From assembly GCF_003254645.1 (NCBI RefSeq), contig NZ_PNFD01000001.1:496001-560000 (forward strand): a DNA stretch of 64,000 bases, in the 5' to 3' direction. A model generated the notes under the pieces. The model was not told where the DNA came from. It searched no databases and was given only the letters and a program-made list of their open reading frames with translations. Below, piece by piece: positions 24,344-33,297 of this stretch. The first letter of the stretch is position 1, and every line of letters begins with the position of its first letter. Source of the stretch: Microbacterium suaedae. Lineage in GTDB: Bacteria; Actinomycetota; Actinomycetes; Actinomycetales; Microbacteriaceae. Both the position numbers and the translations under genes were made by a program.

Positions 24344-25756
24344 GTGAGCTCCTTCGACGTCGACGCCGTGATCGTCGGATCCGGCCCCAACGGCCTCGTG
24401 GCCGCCGTCACCCTTGCGGAGGCAGGGTGGCGCGTCGTCGTCGTCGAAGCGCAGGAGACAGCGGGCGGCGGACTGCGCTCTGCCGAGACGACTCTGCCCG
24501 GGTTCCGGCACGACCTCTGCGCCTCGAACCACCCGATGGCGATGGCGAGCCCGGCGTTCCGGGCGCTCCGCCTCGAAGACGAGGGCCTCACATTCGCGCA
24601 GTCAGACGTCCCGCTCGGCCACGCGATCCGGCCGGGAGAGTCCGGGATCCTGCGCAGGGACGTCGACGAGACCGCCTCCGGCTTCGGCGACGACGAACGC
24701 CTCTGGCGATCCGTCATGGGAACGTTCGGCGCGCGGTGGCGCCAGCTGGGCCGCGCGATCGGCGACCCGTTGCGGCCGACGCCCGATCTCATCGCGCTCG
24801 GTGCGACGAGCGTCTGGCCCCTCCCCTGGATCCTGCGAGCCCTCCGCGACGAGCGCTCACGCGGCGTCCTGGCGGGCCTCGCGGCGCACTCGATCGTCGA
24901 TCTGCGCCGCCCCGCCGCCGCCCTCGTGGGCGTTGCGCTCGGCGCGCTCGCGCACGGCGTCGGATGGCCGGCCGCAGTTGGCGGCACACAGTCGATCGCC
25001 GACGCACTCCTCGCTCGGCTCGCGTCCCTCGGGGGCGAGCTCGTCACCGGCACGCGGGTGACGAGCATCGACGACCTCCCGAGCGCACGCGCCGTGCTGC
25101 TCGACACGTCGCCGCGCGACGCGCTGCGAATCGCCGGCCACCGCTTCACACCGTCATACGCGAACGCCCTGCACCGCATGCGCTACGGCGCGGCCGTCTA
25201 CAAGGTCGACTGGGCCCTCGACGCTCCGGTGCCCTGGGCGGATCCCGCGCTCACCGAGGCCGGTTTCATCCACCTCGGCGGCACGGCCGAGCAGGTGATC
25301 CGGGCCGAGCGCGACGTGACCGCCGGGCAGATGCCGGACGAACCCTTCCTGCTTCTTTCGCAGGCGTCGACCGTGGATCCCTCGCGCGCTCCCGCGGGCA
25401 AGTATGCGTTCAGCGGATACGCGCATGTGCCGTTCGGCTACGACGGCGATCTCACCGACACGATCGAGCGGCGCATCGAGGCGTTCGCTCCCGGATTCCG
25501 CGAGCGGATCCTCGCGCGCCACGCCAGCGGACCGGCGGAGCTCGAGGCCCACAACGCGAACCTCATCGGCGGCGCAATCGACGGCGGCGTCCCCGATCTG
25601 CGGCAGCTCATCGCCCGCCCGCGGCTGAGCCTCACGCCGCAGGCGACGCCGGATCCCCGAATCTTCCTGTGCTCGGCGTCGACCGTTCCCGGACCCGGCG
25701 TGCACGGCATGCCCGGGCGTCTCGCCGCCCAGGCGGCGCTGCGCCGACTCGGCTGA
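24344..25756 (+). CDS. phytoene-desaturase-like FAD/NAD(P) oxidoreductase
   Basis: This 470-residue flavoprotein starts at GTG 24344. The FAD loop is VIVGSGPNGLVAAVTLAEAG (residues 9-28), followed by VVVVEAQETAGGGLRSAET, typical of the phytoene dehydrogenase / PYROXD2 group. GWPAAVGGTQSIADALLARL near 207-226 is the family's middle block. The C-terminus LCSASTVPGPGVHGMPGRLAA resembles the flavin-binding end motif. The substrate is unknown. No carotenoid synthesis genes lie beside it. Confidence 0.87.
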   Translation: MSSFDVDAVIVGSGPNGLVAAVTLAEAGWRVVVVEAQETAGGGLRSAETTLPGFRHDLCASNHPMAMASPAFRALRLEDEGLTFAQSDVPLGHAIRPGESGILRRDVDETASGFGDDERLWRSVMGTFGARWRQLGRAIGDPLRPTPDLIALGATSVWPLPWILRALRDERSRGVLAGLAAHSIVDLRRPAAALVGVALGALAHGVGWPAAVGGTQSIADALLARLASLGGELVTGTRVTSIDDLPSARAVLLDTSPRDALRIAGHRFTPSYANALHRMRYGAAVYKVDWALDAPVPWADPALTEAGFIHLGGTAEQVIRAERDVTAGQMPDEPFLLLSQASTVDPSRAPAGKYAFSGYAHVPFGYDGDLTDTIERRIEAFAPGFRERILARHASGPAELEAHNANLIGGAIDGGVPDLRQLIARPRLSLTPQATPDPRIFLCSASTVPGPGVHGMPGRLAAQAALRRLG

Positions 25757-25900
25757 CGCGGGCGTCGGAGCGAAGCCGGCGGCACTGCGCGGACGTCGGA
25801 TCCTCGACTGCGCACGACGTGTTCCCCCGGCGTGTCTCCTCCGGTCGGCGGATCGCTCCGACGGCCGCGCGGTGACCAGCCGGCGGATCCGACGCTCGCG
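25757..25900. terminator. inverted repeats between convergent genes
   Basis: This 144-bp convergent spacer contains CGCGGGCGTCGGA (25757-25769) and its near-complement TCCGACGCTCGCG (25888-25900), with a second copy of the CGTCGGATCC sequence near 25794-25803 that can also pair with GGATCCGACG at 25885-25894. These could fold into alternative long-range stems that end transcription from both sides. There is no T-tract. Confidence 0.4.
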
Positions 25901-27193
25901 CTACCCCCCGAAGAGGTCGACGGGGTTGAAGATGTCGGCCGCGAACAGCAGCGCGCCCATGCCGATCATGAGCACGACGACGACGAGGGTGAGCGGCACG
26001 AGTCGGGTGGCGTCCGCCGGCTTCGGGGCCGCGCGCCCTGTGAGCTTCGCGAACGCGCGCTTGATCCCGTCCCACAGTGCGACGGCGACATGCCCGCCGT
26101 CGAGCGGCAGCAGCGGGATCAGGTTGAACACCATGAGGGCGATGTTGAGGGATCCGATGAGGCTCAGCATCACGGCGACGCGATCGATCACGGGCGCCTC
26201 GATCGCCGCCACCTCGCCCGCGATCCGGCCGACGCCGATCACGCTGATCGGACCATCGGCGTCGCGCTCACCCCCCGTGAACAGATCGACCGCCGTGTCG
26301 TACAGGCGCACGGGAAGCTCGACGATGATCCCCGCGACCGCAGCCGTGTTGTCGAGTGCCTGCTCCGTGCCGGTCCAGAGCGGCTGGCGCACGCGCTCGG
26401 AGGTGGGACCGAAACCGACGAAGCCCACCTCGTCGGTGGCCTGCTCTCCCGTGTCGTCGGTGTACGTGTTCGTCGCGAGCACGGGCGTGACGCGCAGCGT
26501 CTGCTCGCCGCCGTCGCGCTCGACGACGACGTCGATCGTGTCGCCAGGGTGTGCACGGATGATCGACGACGCCTCGTCGAACGTCGACACCGTCGTGCCG
26601 TCGACGGCGACGATCGTGTCGCCGGGGGCGAGCCCCGCCGCCGCGGCGGGCGAAGCCGGATCGCCGGGCTCGCACTCCGTCTGCGTGGATCCCGCCGGCA
26701 GCACGCACTCCGAGACCGTCGCAACCGTCGTGGTCAGCTGCTGCACGCCGATGCCGCTGAACAGCACCGAGAAGGTGAGGACCGCGAGCACGAGGTTCAT
26801 GAACGGCCCGCCGAGCATCACGACGACACGCTTCCACGTCGCCTGCCGGTAGAGCGTGCGATCGCCGGCCTCGGTGATCGTCTCGTCGTTCGCAAGGCGC
26901 GCGTCCTGCACGAGCGTCGACCAGATCCGCTTCTTCCGCCCTTCCGTCTCGGGGCTGGGCGGATACATACCTGCGATCGAGATGAACCCGCCGAGCGGCA
27001 GCGCCTTCACCCCGTACTCGGTCTCGCCGATCTGCTTCGACCACAGCGTCGGGCCGAAGCCGATCATGTACTGGCCGACGCGCACACCGAATGCCTTCGC
27101 GGGCAGGATGTGCCCGAGCTCGTGCAGGGCGATCGACACGGCGAGACCGACGAGCATGACGAGCACGCCGATGAGGAACGCGAGGGCGGTCAT
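25901..27193 (-). CDS. rip1: site-2 zinc metalloprotease (Rip1/RseP)
   Basis: This 430-residue membrane protease has HELGH at residues 24-28 and the third metal ligand in NLIPLLPLDGGHVAVALWD near 364. A PDZ domain lies between (GLAPGDTIVAVDGTTVSTFD, near 190-210), and ALPLGGFISIAGM is the conserved beta-hairpin block. Such proteases cut anti-sigma factors within the membrane. The ATG at 27193 lies 7 nt after the Mur-ligase-like stop. The order dxr, MurE-like gene, rip1 forms one operon on the minus strand. Confidence 0.95.
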   Translation of the reverse strand: MTALAFLIGVLVMLVGLAVSIALHELGHILPAKAFGVRVGQYMIGFGPTLWSKQIGETEYGVKALPLGGFISIAGMYPPSPETEGRKKRIWSTLVQDARLANDETITEAGDRTLYRQATWKRVVVMLGGPFMNLVLAVLTFSVLFSGIGVQQLTTTVATVSECVLPAGSTQTECEPGDPASPAAAAGLAPGDTIVAVDGTTVSTFDEASSIIRAHPGDTIDVVVERDGGEQTLRVTPVLATNTYTDDTGEQATDEVGFVGFGPTSERVRQPLWTGTEQALDNTAAVAGIIVELPVRLYDTAVDLFTGGERDADGPISVIGVGRIAGEVAAIEAPVIDRVAVMLSLIGSLNIALMVFNLIPLLPLDGGHVAVALWDGIKRAFAKLTGRAAPKPADATRLVPLTLVVVVLMIGMGALLFAADIFNPVDLFGG

Positions 27194-27200
27194 GCGCGGA

Positions 27201-28841
27201 TCACTCGTCGGCGTAGGGGTTCGGCCACACCCGGTCGGGAGCGGGCCATCCCGCAGCGATGAGGGCGCGGCGCGACAGCTCACGCGCCGAGTACCCCCAC
27301 TGGACGCCCTCGATATCGCGGTAGTTCTGGTGCCCCGGACCTGCCCAGAGGATCGCGTCACCGGGACCGGCGAGGCCGACCGCGCGGACGATCGCCCGCT
27401 CCGGCGGCGACACCTCGTGCACCTCGTGATCGGGATCCGCGTCCGCGGCGCCGTCGACGAGCGTGCGGCGAATCGACGCGGCGTCCTCATGCCGCGGGTG
27501 GTGATCCGTGATGACGACGACGTCACTGCCTTCCACGGCCGCGCGCGCCATGTCCCGCCGCTTGGTCGCATCGCGGTCGCCGTCGGCGCCGAACAGCATG
27601 ATCACGCGGCCGGGCGTGACGCGTCGCACGGCGGCAAGAGTCTTCTCGAAAGCGTCGGGCGTGTGTCCGAAGTCGACGTACACGGCCGGACCTTCGGGAC
27701 CTGAGACGAGCTGCGTGCGGCCAGGCACCCACGCCACGAGACCCCCGTCACGCGCGAGCGCGTCGCGGATCCGCCCCCATGCGTACCCCGCCTCGAGAAG
27801 CATCACGACGCAGAGGCCCGCGTTGGAGGCCATGTGCGCACCGATGACGGGAACGGTCGTCTCAAGCACCCGCCCTTCCGGACCGGTGAGTCGGAAGGAC
27901 GTTCCGCGCTGCTCCTCCCCCGTGATCTCGACGATCCAGTCGGCCGCCTCCGCGGTGGCGCGATCGGCGGCGATGGCGGGCGTCGCGATCGTCGTGACGG
28001 GGACCTCGGCGTCGGCGACGACGCGGGATCCGGCGAGCGAATCGAGCGAGACGACAGCGCGCTTCGCGTGCGCTGCGGAGAACAGCGGCGCCTTCGCGGC
28101 GTAGTACTCCTCCATGTCGGCGTAGTCATCGAGGTGGTCGTGGCTGAGGTTCGTGAACGCCATGACGTCGAAGACCACGCCATCGACACGATGCCGGGTC
28201 ACCGCCTGCGCGCTCACCTCGATCCCGACCGCCTCGACACCGGCCTCGCGCATGCGGGCGAGCTGGGCGTGGAACTCGGTCGCCTCGGGGCTCGTGAGCC
28301 CTGCGACGACCCTCTCGCCCGCGACGACCCGCTCGGCAGAGGTCGACGCACCCGCGGTCACGCCGATCTGTGTGAGAAGCCCCTCCAGCAGATGGGTGGC
28401 ACTCGTCTTGCCGTTCGTCCCCGTCGTCCCGAGCAGAAGCGGAATGTCGTCCTCGGCCCGCGTGCGGTTGACCCACGCCGCTGCAGCGGGCAATGCGAGG
28501 CGCGGATCCGCGACGACGATGATCGGCAGGCCGCTGTCGGCCGCGATCTCGGCGCCCTCCGCGTCGGTGAGGACGGCAACCGCGCCATTCGCCGCGGCCC
28601 CGGGCGCGAACTCGGCGCCGTGACGGTGGGCACCGCGGATCCCCACGAAGACCTCGCCCGGCACGAGGTCCGTCGACGACAGCGTGACGCCGTTCACCGC
28701 CACGTCGACGCCTCGCAGCTCGCCGCCGAGATGCGTCGCGAGGTCGGCGAGACGCCGCGACTCGGGCCGGCGGGGGCGGAGCATCGTGGGCGCCGTCCGG
28801 CGCACGCGCGGAAGCTGGGTGAGGTCGATCTCGTCGGTCAC
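27201..28841 (-). CDS. MurE-like Mur ligase family protein
   Basis: This 546-residue ATP-dependent ligase has the three Mur domains. The P-loop is LLGTTGTNGKTSATHLLEG near residues 135-153, FTNLSHDHLDDYADMEEYYAAK (first half FTNLSHDHLDDYADM) contains the carbamylated-Lys region, and the C-terminal domain reads ITDHHPRHEDAASIRRTL near 440-457. The usual MurE recognition motif is DNPR in enzymes for meso-DAP; here it is DHHPR, suggesting another amino acid substrate. It starts at GTG 28841 and lies between dxr and rip1, away from any mur cluster in the window, so it is probably a second MurE paralogue. Confidence 0.88.
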   Translation of the reverse strand: MTDEIDLTQLPRVRRTAPTMLRPRRPESRRLADLATHLGGELRGVDVAVNGVTLSSTDLVPGEVFVGIRGAHRHGAEFAPGAAANGAVAVLTDAEGAEIAADSGLPIIVVADPRLALPAAAAWVNRTRAEDDIPLLLGTTGTNGKTSATHLLEGLLTQIGVTAGASTSAERVVAGERVVAGLTSPEATEFHAQLARMREAGVEAVGIEVSAQAVTRHRVDGVVFDVMAFTNLSHDHLDDYADMEEYYAAKAPLFSAAHAKRAVVSLDSLAGSRVVADAEVPVTTIATPAIAADRATAEAADWIVEITGEEQRGTSFRLTGPEGRVLETTVPVIGAHMASNAGLCVVMLLEAGYAWGRIRDALARDGGLVAWVPGRTQLVSGPEGPAVYVDFGHTPDAFEKTLAAVRRVTPGRVIMLFGADGDRDATKRRDMARAAVEGSDVVVITDHHPRHEDAASIRRTLVDGAADADPDHEVHEVSPPERAIVRAVGLAGPGDAILWAGPGHQNYRDIEGVQWGYSARELSRRALIAAGWPAPDRVWPNPYADE

Positions 28842-28854
28842 GTCGTCGATTCTC

Positions 28855-29940
28855 TCAGCCGAGTTCGGAGATCAGCTGATCCGCCGTCTGGCGCGCCCAG
28901 CGCTCCGCGTCTGCGAGGGTCTCGAGGCTCAGCTCGTCGGGCGCGCTGTGGCGGTCGACGACCCGCTCGACCGTGTCGACGATGCCCGTGAACCCGATCG
29001 CGCCGTCGTGGAAGGCGTCGACCGCCTGCTCGTTCGCCGCGTTGTACACCGCAGGGAAGGTGCCGCCCGCCTCGCCGACCTGGCGCGCGAGGCGCACGGC
29101 CGGGAACGCGTCGTCGTCGAGGGGCGCGAACTCCCACGACTGCGCTGCGGTCCAATCGATCGGCACATCGACCTCGTCGAGCCGATCCGGCCACGAGAGG
29201 CCGAGAGCGATCGGCACCAGCATGCGCGGCGGACCAGCCTGGGCGATCGTCGAACCGTCGCGGAACTCGACCATCGAATGGATCATCTGCTGCGGGTGCA
29301 CCACGACGTCGATCGCATCGAACGGGACATCGAACAGAAGGTGCGCTTCGATGACCTCGAGACCCTTGTTGACGAGCGTCGCGGAGTTCGTCGTGATCAC
29401 CCGCCCCATCGAGAAGTTGGGGTGCCGCAGGGCATCGGCCGGCGTCACGTGCGCGAGCTCGGCCCGCGAGCGCCCGCGGAAGGGTCCCCCCGACGCCGTC
29501 ACAACAAGACGGCGGACCTCTTCGCTCCGCCCGGATCGCAGCGCCTGGGCGATCGCGGAGTGCTCGGAATCGACCGGCACGATCTGCCCCGGTCGCGCCA
29601 GCCGCGTCACGAGCGCGCCGCCGACGATGAGCGATTCCTTGTTCGCGAGCGCGAGCGTGCGCCCCGCCTCAAGCGCGGCGAGAGTGGGACCGAGCCCGAC
29701 GGATCCCGTGATGCCGTTGAGCACCACATCGGCCTCGACATCGCGCACGAGCTGCGCCGCTTCGTCGGCCCCGAGCGCCGTGTCGGCAACGCCGAACTCG
29801 GCCGCCTGCTCCGCGAGGACTGCGGCGTTCGATCCTGTGGCGAGGCCGACGAGTTCGAATCGCTCGCGGTTCCGGCGAATCACGTCGAGCGCCTGGGTCC
29901 CGATCGACCCGCTCGATCCGAGGACGATGACCCTGCGCAT
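28855..29940 (-). CDS. dxr: 1-deoxy-D-xylulose-5-phosphate reductoisomerase
   Basis: This 361-residue enzyme converts DXP to MEP with NADPH, the second step of the MEP isoprenoid route. The NADPH loop is IVLGSSGSIGTQALDVI (residues 5-21). NKESLIVGGALV near 98-109, PVDSEHSAIAQAL and TASGGPFRGRS near 145-155 are the substrate and metal motifs, and PQQMIHSMVEFRDGS near 218-232 is the flexible-loop region. ATG 29940 lies 4 nt after the FKBP gene's stop. Confidence 0.96.
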   Translation of the reverse strand: MRRVIVLGSSGSIGTQALDVIRRNRERFELVGLATGSNAAVLAEQAAEFGVADTALGADEAAQLVRDVEADVVLNGITGSVGLGPTLAALEAGRTLALANKESLIVGGALVTRLARPGQIVPVDSEHSAIAQALRSGRSEEVRRLVVTASGGPFRGRSRAELAHVTPADALRHPNFSMGRVITTNSATLVNKGLEVIEAHLLFDVPFDAIDVVVHPQQMIHSMVEFRDGSTIAQAGPPRMLVPIALGLSWPDRLDEVDVPIDWTAAQSWEFAPLDDDAFPAVRLARQVGEAGGTFPAVYNAANEQAVDAFHDGAIGFTGIVDTVERVVDRHSAPDELSLETLADAERWARQTADQLISELG

Positions 29941-29944
29941 GGCG

Positions 29945-30904
29945 TCAGCTCGCGGCGTGCATCGTCGCGAGGATGTCGACCACGAAGACGAGCGTCTCGT
30001 CCTGCAGCTCGTGCCCCTCGGAGGATCCGTAGCCCTCTTCAGCCGGAATCACCGCGATCGACTGGGAGCCGACCTTCTGCCCGACGAGCGCCTTCGTGAA
30101 TCCGGGGATGACGGCGTCGGTGGCGAACGACGTCGGCGCGCCGCGGGACCAGCTCGAGTCGAATTCGGATCCGTCCGAGCCCTTCACGCCGAGGTACTGG
30201 ACGAAGACGGTGTCGCCGTCCTCGACGACTTCACCGTCGCCCTCCTTGAGTGTCGCGACCTCGGTCTCCTCAGGGGCAGAGAAATCGTCGGGCAGCGTGA
30301 CGCTCGGCGCACCGTCGTCCGCAACGTCGACGATCGGCAGGCCCTCGGGGGCGTCCTGTTCGTCTCCCCATGCGGCCGTCGGCGTCGTGTCGAAGAAGTC
30401 GAGCACGTAGATCTGCGAGGCCGTCTCGGCGCCTTCCTGCGTCTGCCCGGGGTATGTGAAGGCCACGCGTGTGCCGGGCGTCGCGCAGCCGAGGAACTGG
30501 CCGAAGAGGTTCTCGGCCTCGACGGCGGCGGGAAGCGTCGACCCCTCCTCGTATCCCTCTGTGCCGAGCTTGTCGCCCGACTCGGCGTCGAACACCGTCG
30601 CTGCATACCGGATGTACTCGCCGGATTCGATCGCGTCGCCCGAGCCCTCGATGACGACCTTGCGCTCGACCTCGCTCACCTCGAGCGGAGCGTCGAACGT
30701 CGCCTCGGCCTCAGATCCGAAGTCACCGGACACCTCGACGCTGTCGATCGCGTCTCCCGAGGGAGCGGCCGCGTCGCAGAGGTCGACCGCCGCTTCGTTC
30801 GTCGACTCGTCGGCGTCCTCCGGAGATCCCTCCGACGAGCATCCCGCGAGGGCGAGAGCCGCGACGGCGGCGGTGGACAGGATCGCGAGTGAGCGCTGAC
30901 GCAC
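29945..30904 (-). CDS. FKBP-type peptidyl-prolyl isomerase lipoprotein
   Basis: This 319-residue exported protein begins with a lipoprotein signal (AAVAALALAGCSSEG; Cys near residue 22). It has two FKBP-like units. The first (about 50-170) is diverged; the second (about 205-315) keeps GDTVFVQYLGVKGSDGSEFDSS, VIPGFTKALVGQKVGS and the closing strand, so it is likely active. It would help fold exported proteins on the outer face of the membrane. GTG 30904 with AGAGAGG upstream is chosen. It heads the operon with dxr, the MurE-like gene and rip1. Confidence 0.9.
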   Translation of the reverse strand: MRQRSLAILSTAAVAALALAGCSSEGSPEDADESTNEAAVDLCDAAAPSGDAIDSVEVSGDFGSEAEATFDAPLEVSEVERKVVIEGSGDAIESGEYIRYAATVFDAESGDKLGTEGYEEGSTLPAAVEAENLFGQFLGCATPGTRVAFTYPGQTQEGAETASQIYVLDFFDTTPTAAWGDEQDAPEGLPIVDVADDGAPSVTLPDDFSAPEETEVATLKEGDGEVVEDGDTVFVQYLGVKGSDGSEFDSSWSRGAPTSFATDAVIPGFTKALVGQKVGSQSIAVIPAEEGYGSSEGHELQDETLVFVVDILATMHAAS

Positions 30905-31046
30905 GAGGGGACCTCTCTTCGATGACCGAACCCGCCCATCCTGCCGCATCTCCGCTATGGATGGGCTGATTCATCCGCCCGGGGCGTGACGGGATCCGCT
31001 CAGCGGAGATTCCCGTCACGGCATGCACGGCCCGTATCCTGGAGCG

Positions 31047-31799
31047 ATGACCGATTCCGCCTCGGAGCGCCCGCACTCCCCGAGCTGGGCGTACACCTTC
31101 GGACGCATGGCGCTCGCCCCCCTCGCCCGTGCCGTCTACCGTCCGCGCGTGGAGGGCAAGAACAACATCCCGCGCGACGGTGCCGTGATCTTCGCGAGCA
31201 ACCATCTCTCGGTCATCGACTCGTTCGCGATCCCCATCGCGGCCGCTCCGCGGCCCGTCCACTTTCTGGCGAAGTCGGAGTACTTCGAGGGCCCCGGATT
31301 CGGCGGCTGGTTGTCGAAGACGTTCTTCACCGCCATCGGTGCCGTTCCCGTCCGTCGCGGGGCCGGCCAGGCGGCCATGGACGCGCTCGAACGGCAGAAG
31401 GAGATCCTCGCCTCCGGTGCCGCCGTCGCCCTGCACCCTGAAGGAACCCGCTCCCGCGACGGCCGCCTCTACAAGGGGCGCACGGGCATCGCATACCTCG
31501 CGCTAGAGACGGGCGCCCCCGTCGTCCCGATCGGCCTCATCGGGACCGACAAGGTCATGCCTGTCGGCGCGAAGATGCCATCGTTTCGTGAGCGGGTCGT
31601 CGTGAAGTTCGGCGAACCCCTCGATCTCTCCCACCACGGACCGGCGACGTCCGGGCGCGCCCGCCGTACTGCGACCGACGAGATCATGTCGGCGATCCAC
31701 GCGTTGTCGGGCCAGGAGCTCGCGGGAACCTACAACGAGCTTCCTGCGCAGGGCGCCGTCGAGAAGATCAAGCGCGCGCTCCCGCACGAGCGCAAGTAG
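31047..31799 (+). CDS. plsC: 1-acyl-sn-glycerol-3-phosphate acyltransferase
   Basis: This 250-residue acyltransferase converts lysophosphatidic acid to phosphatidic acid, or acts on a related lipid. Block I is ASNHLSVIDSFA (His-x4-Asp, near 50-60), block II is GAVPVRRGAGQ near 100, block III is ALHPEGTRSRDGRLYKGRTG near 130-149, and block IV is VVPIGLIGTD. A weak hydrophobic segment lies near the N-terminus. ATG 31047 has GGAG very close upstream. It is convergent with the OsmC-like gene. Confidence 0.9.
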   Translation: MTDSASERPHSPSWAYTFGRMALAPLARAVYRPRVEGKNNIPRDGAVIFASNHLSVIDSFAIPIAAAPRPVHFLAKSEYFEGPGFGGWLSKTFFTAIGAVPVRRGAGQAAMDALERQKEILASGAAVALHPEGTRSRDGRLYKGRTGIAYLALETGAPVVPIGLIGTDKVMPVGAKMPSFRERVVVKFGEPLDLSHHGPATSGRARRTATDEIMSAIHALSGQELAGTYNELPAQGAVEKIKRALPHERK

Positions 31800-31806
31800 G
31801 CCTGCG

Positions 31807-32271
31807 TCACCCGACCTCGACGATCGGATCGACGTCGACCGGGAAGTTCACGCTGTTCGCAATGAAGCACCACTCGTGCGCATCGTGATGCGCGTCGATC
31901 GCCTGATCGATCATGCTCTCATCCGCGACGGTCACCCGGGGGTGCAGCACCACGCGCTCGAACCGCCCCGCATTGCCCTCGAGCCGCAGCGTCCCCTCCG
32001 CGGCGTCGACGTACTGCGTCACGACCACGTCGCGCGAGGTGCAGGCGTGCAGATACGACAGCAGGTGGCACTCGCTCAATGCGGCGAGCAGCATGTCCTC
32101 GGGATTCCAGCGTGCCGGGTCACCGCGGAAGGGGCGGTCGGCCGAGGCAAGGAGATCGGGCTTCCCCTCAACGCGGATCGTCACATCGCGCGCGTAGTCG
32201 CGATACCCGCTCGTGCCGGTGCCGCGATCGCCCGTCCAGGTCGTCGTCAGCGCGTATCGGTGGCTCGCCAT
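31807..32271 (-). CDS. OsmC/Ohr family protein
   Basis: This 154-residue protein has both catalytic Cys of the OsmC family: the first in ALSECHLLSYLHAC (near 63-76) and the second in HEWCFIANSVNFP (near 132-144). The preceding WNPEDMLLAALSECH is a strong family signature. OsmC proteins are thiol-dependent hydroperoxide reductases; this subgroup (YhfA-like) is less characterised. ATG 32271 is chosen over an upstream in-frame start. It is divergent from the asparaginase gene with a 23-nt gap, so the promoters overlap. Confidence 0.9.
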   Translation of the reverse strand: MASHRYALTTTWTGDRGTGTSGYRDYARDVTIRVEGKPDLLASADRPFRGDPARWNPEDMLLAALSECHLLSYLHACTSRDVVVTQYVDAAEGTLRLEGNAGRFERVVLHPRVTVADESMIDQAIDAHHDAHEWCFIANSVNFPVDVDPIVEVG

Positions 32272-32294
32272 GGGGATGAGTTTAGGGTTGTCTG

Positions 32295-33293
32295 GTGCCC
32301 ACCGCAGCGACGTTCCCCGCATCCCAGGCCGCCGAGCTCGCCGTCGTCGAGCGCGGCGGATTCATCGAGTCCCGTCATATCGGATCGGCGATCGCGATCT
32401 CGCCCGACGGCGAGATCGTGCAGTCGCACGGCGACCCGTCGGCGCTCATCCTGCCGAGATCGTCGCTCAAGCCCCTCCAGGCGATCGCCTGTGTGACCGC
32501 CGGCGCGACCCTCGATCACGAACGGCTTGCGATCGCCACGGCGAGCCACGATGGCACGGATCGCCACGCCGACCTCGTGCGCGACATGCTCACCGAGATC
32601 GATCTGAGCGAAGACGATCTGCTATGCCCGCCGTCATGGCCCGGGAACTCCGAGACACGGCACGAACTCGTCCGGGACAGGGCCGAGAAGGCTCGGATCC
32701 GGCACAACTGTTCCGGCAAGCACGCCGCCATGCTCACGGCGTGCCGCGTGAACGGGTGGGACACGGCGAGCTACCTCGACCCGTCGCATCCCCTGCAGCT
32801 GCACATCCGCGAGGTGGTCGAGCGCCTGACGGGGACGAAGATCGCCGGAACCGTGACGGACGGCTGCGGGGCCCCGGTCCACGCCATGTCGCTCGAGTCG
32901 CTGGCTCGCGGTCTGCACCGCGCCGGCACTTCGTCCGAGCAGTCGCCGTTCGCTCTGCACCGCGTCGCCGCTTCGCTCCTGCGGGCCGTGCGCGAGAATC
33001 CGTGGGTCGTCGAGGGACCGGGCGGCGACGACACCGCGACGATCGAACGCTTCGGCGTGTTCTCGAAGAAGGGCGCGGAGGGCGTGCAGGTGATCGTCGC
33101 ACCCGACGGCACAACGGTTGCCGTCAAGATGCTCGACGGCTCGAACCGTGCCGGATCCCTCGTGGCCCTCGCGCTTCTCGCGCGTGCGGGCGCGGTATCG
33201 GTGCAGGAGGTCGCTGAGGCGGCCGCCGAGCGCCCTGGCCTGCGCGTGCTGGGCGGCGGAGAGCCGGTCGGGATCATCCGCTCGGTGGTGTGA
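32295..33293 (+). CDS. L-asparaginase II family (Rhizobium-type) asparaginase
   Basis: This 332-residue protein belongs to the thermolabile asparaginase family found in Rhizobium and actinobacteria, not the AnsA/AnsB fold. Signature motifs are LPRSSLKPLQAIACV near 54-68 (Ser-Lys pair), ATASHDGTDRHADLV near 82-96, HNCSGKHAAMLTACR near 136-150 (Cys-x-Gly-Lys) and DGCGAPVHAMSLE near 190-202. It hydrolyses asparagine to aspartate and ammonia. GTG 32295 is the first good start. Its stop is 4 nt from the convergent ATPase gene's stop. Confidence 0.92.
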   Translation: MPTAATFPASQAAELAVVERGGFIESRHIGSAIAISPDGEIVQSHGDPSALILPRSSLKPLQAIACVTAGATLDHERLAIATASHDGTDRHADLVRDMLTEIDLSEDDLLCPPSWPGNSETRHELVRDRAEKARIRHNCSGKHAAMLTACRVNGWDTASYLDPSHPLQLHIREVVERLTGTKIAGTVTDGCGAPVHAMSLESLARGLHRAGTSSEQSPFALHRVAASLLRAVRENPWVVEGPGGDDTATIERFGVFSKKGAEGVQVIVAPDGTTVAVKMLDGSNRAGSLVALALLARAGAVSVQEVAEAAAERPGLRVLGGGEPVGIIRSVV

Positions 33294-33297
33294 CGCC

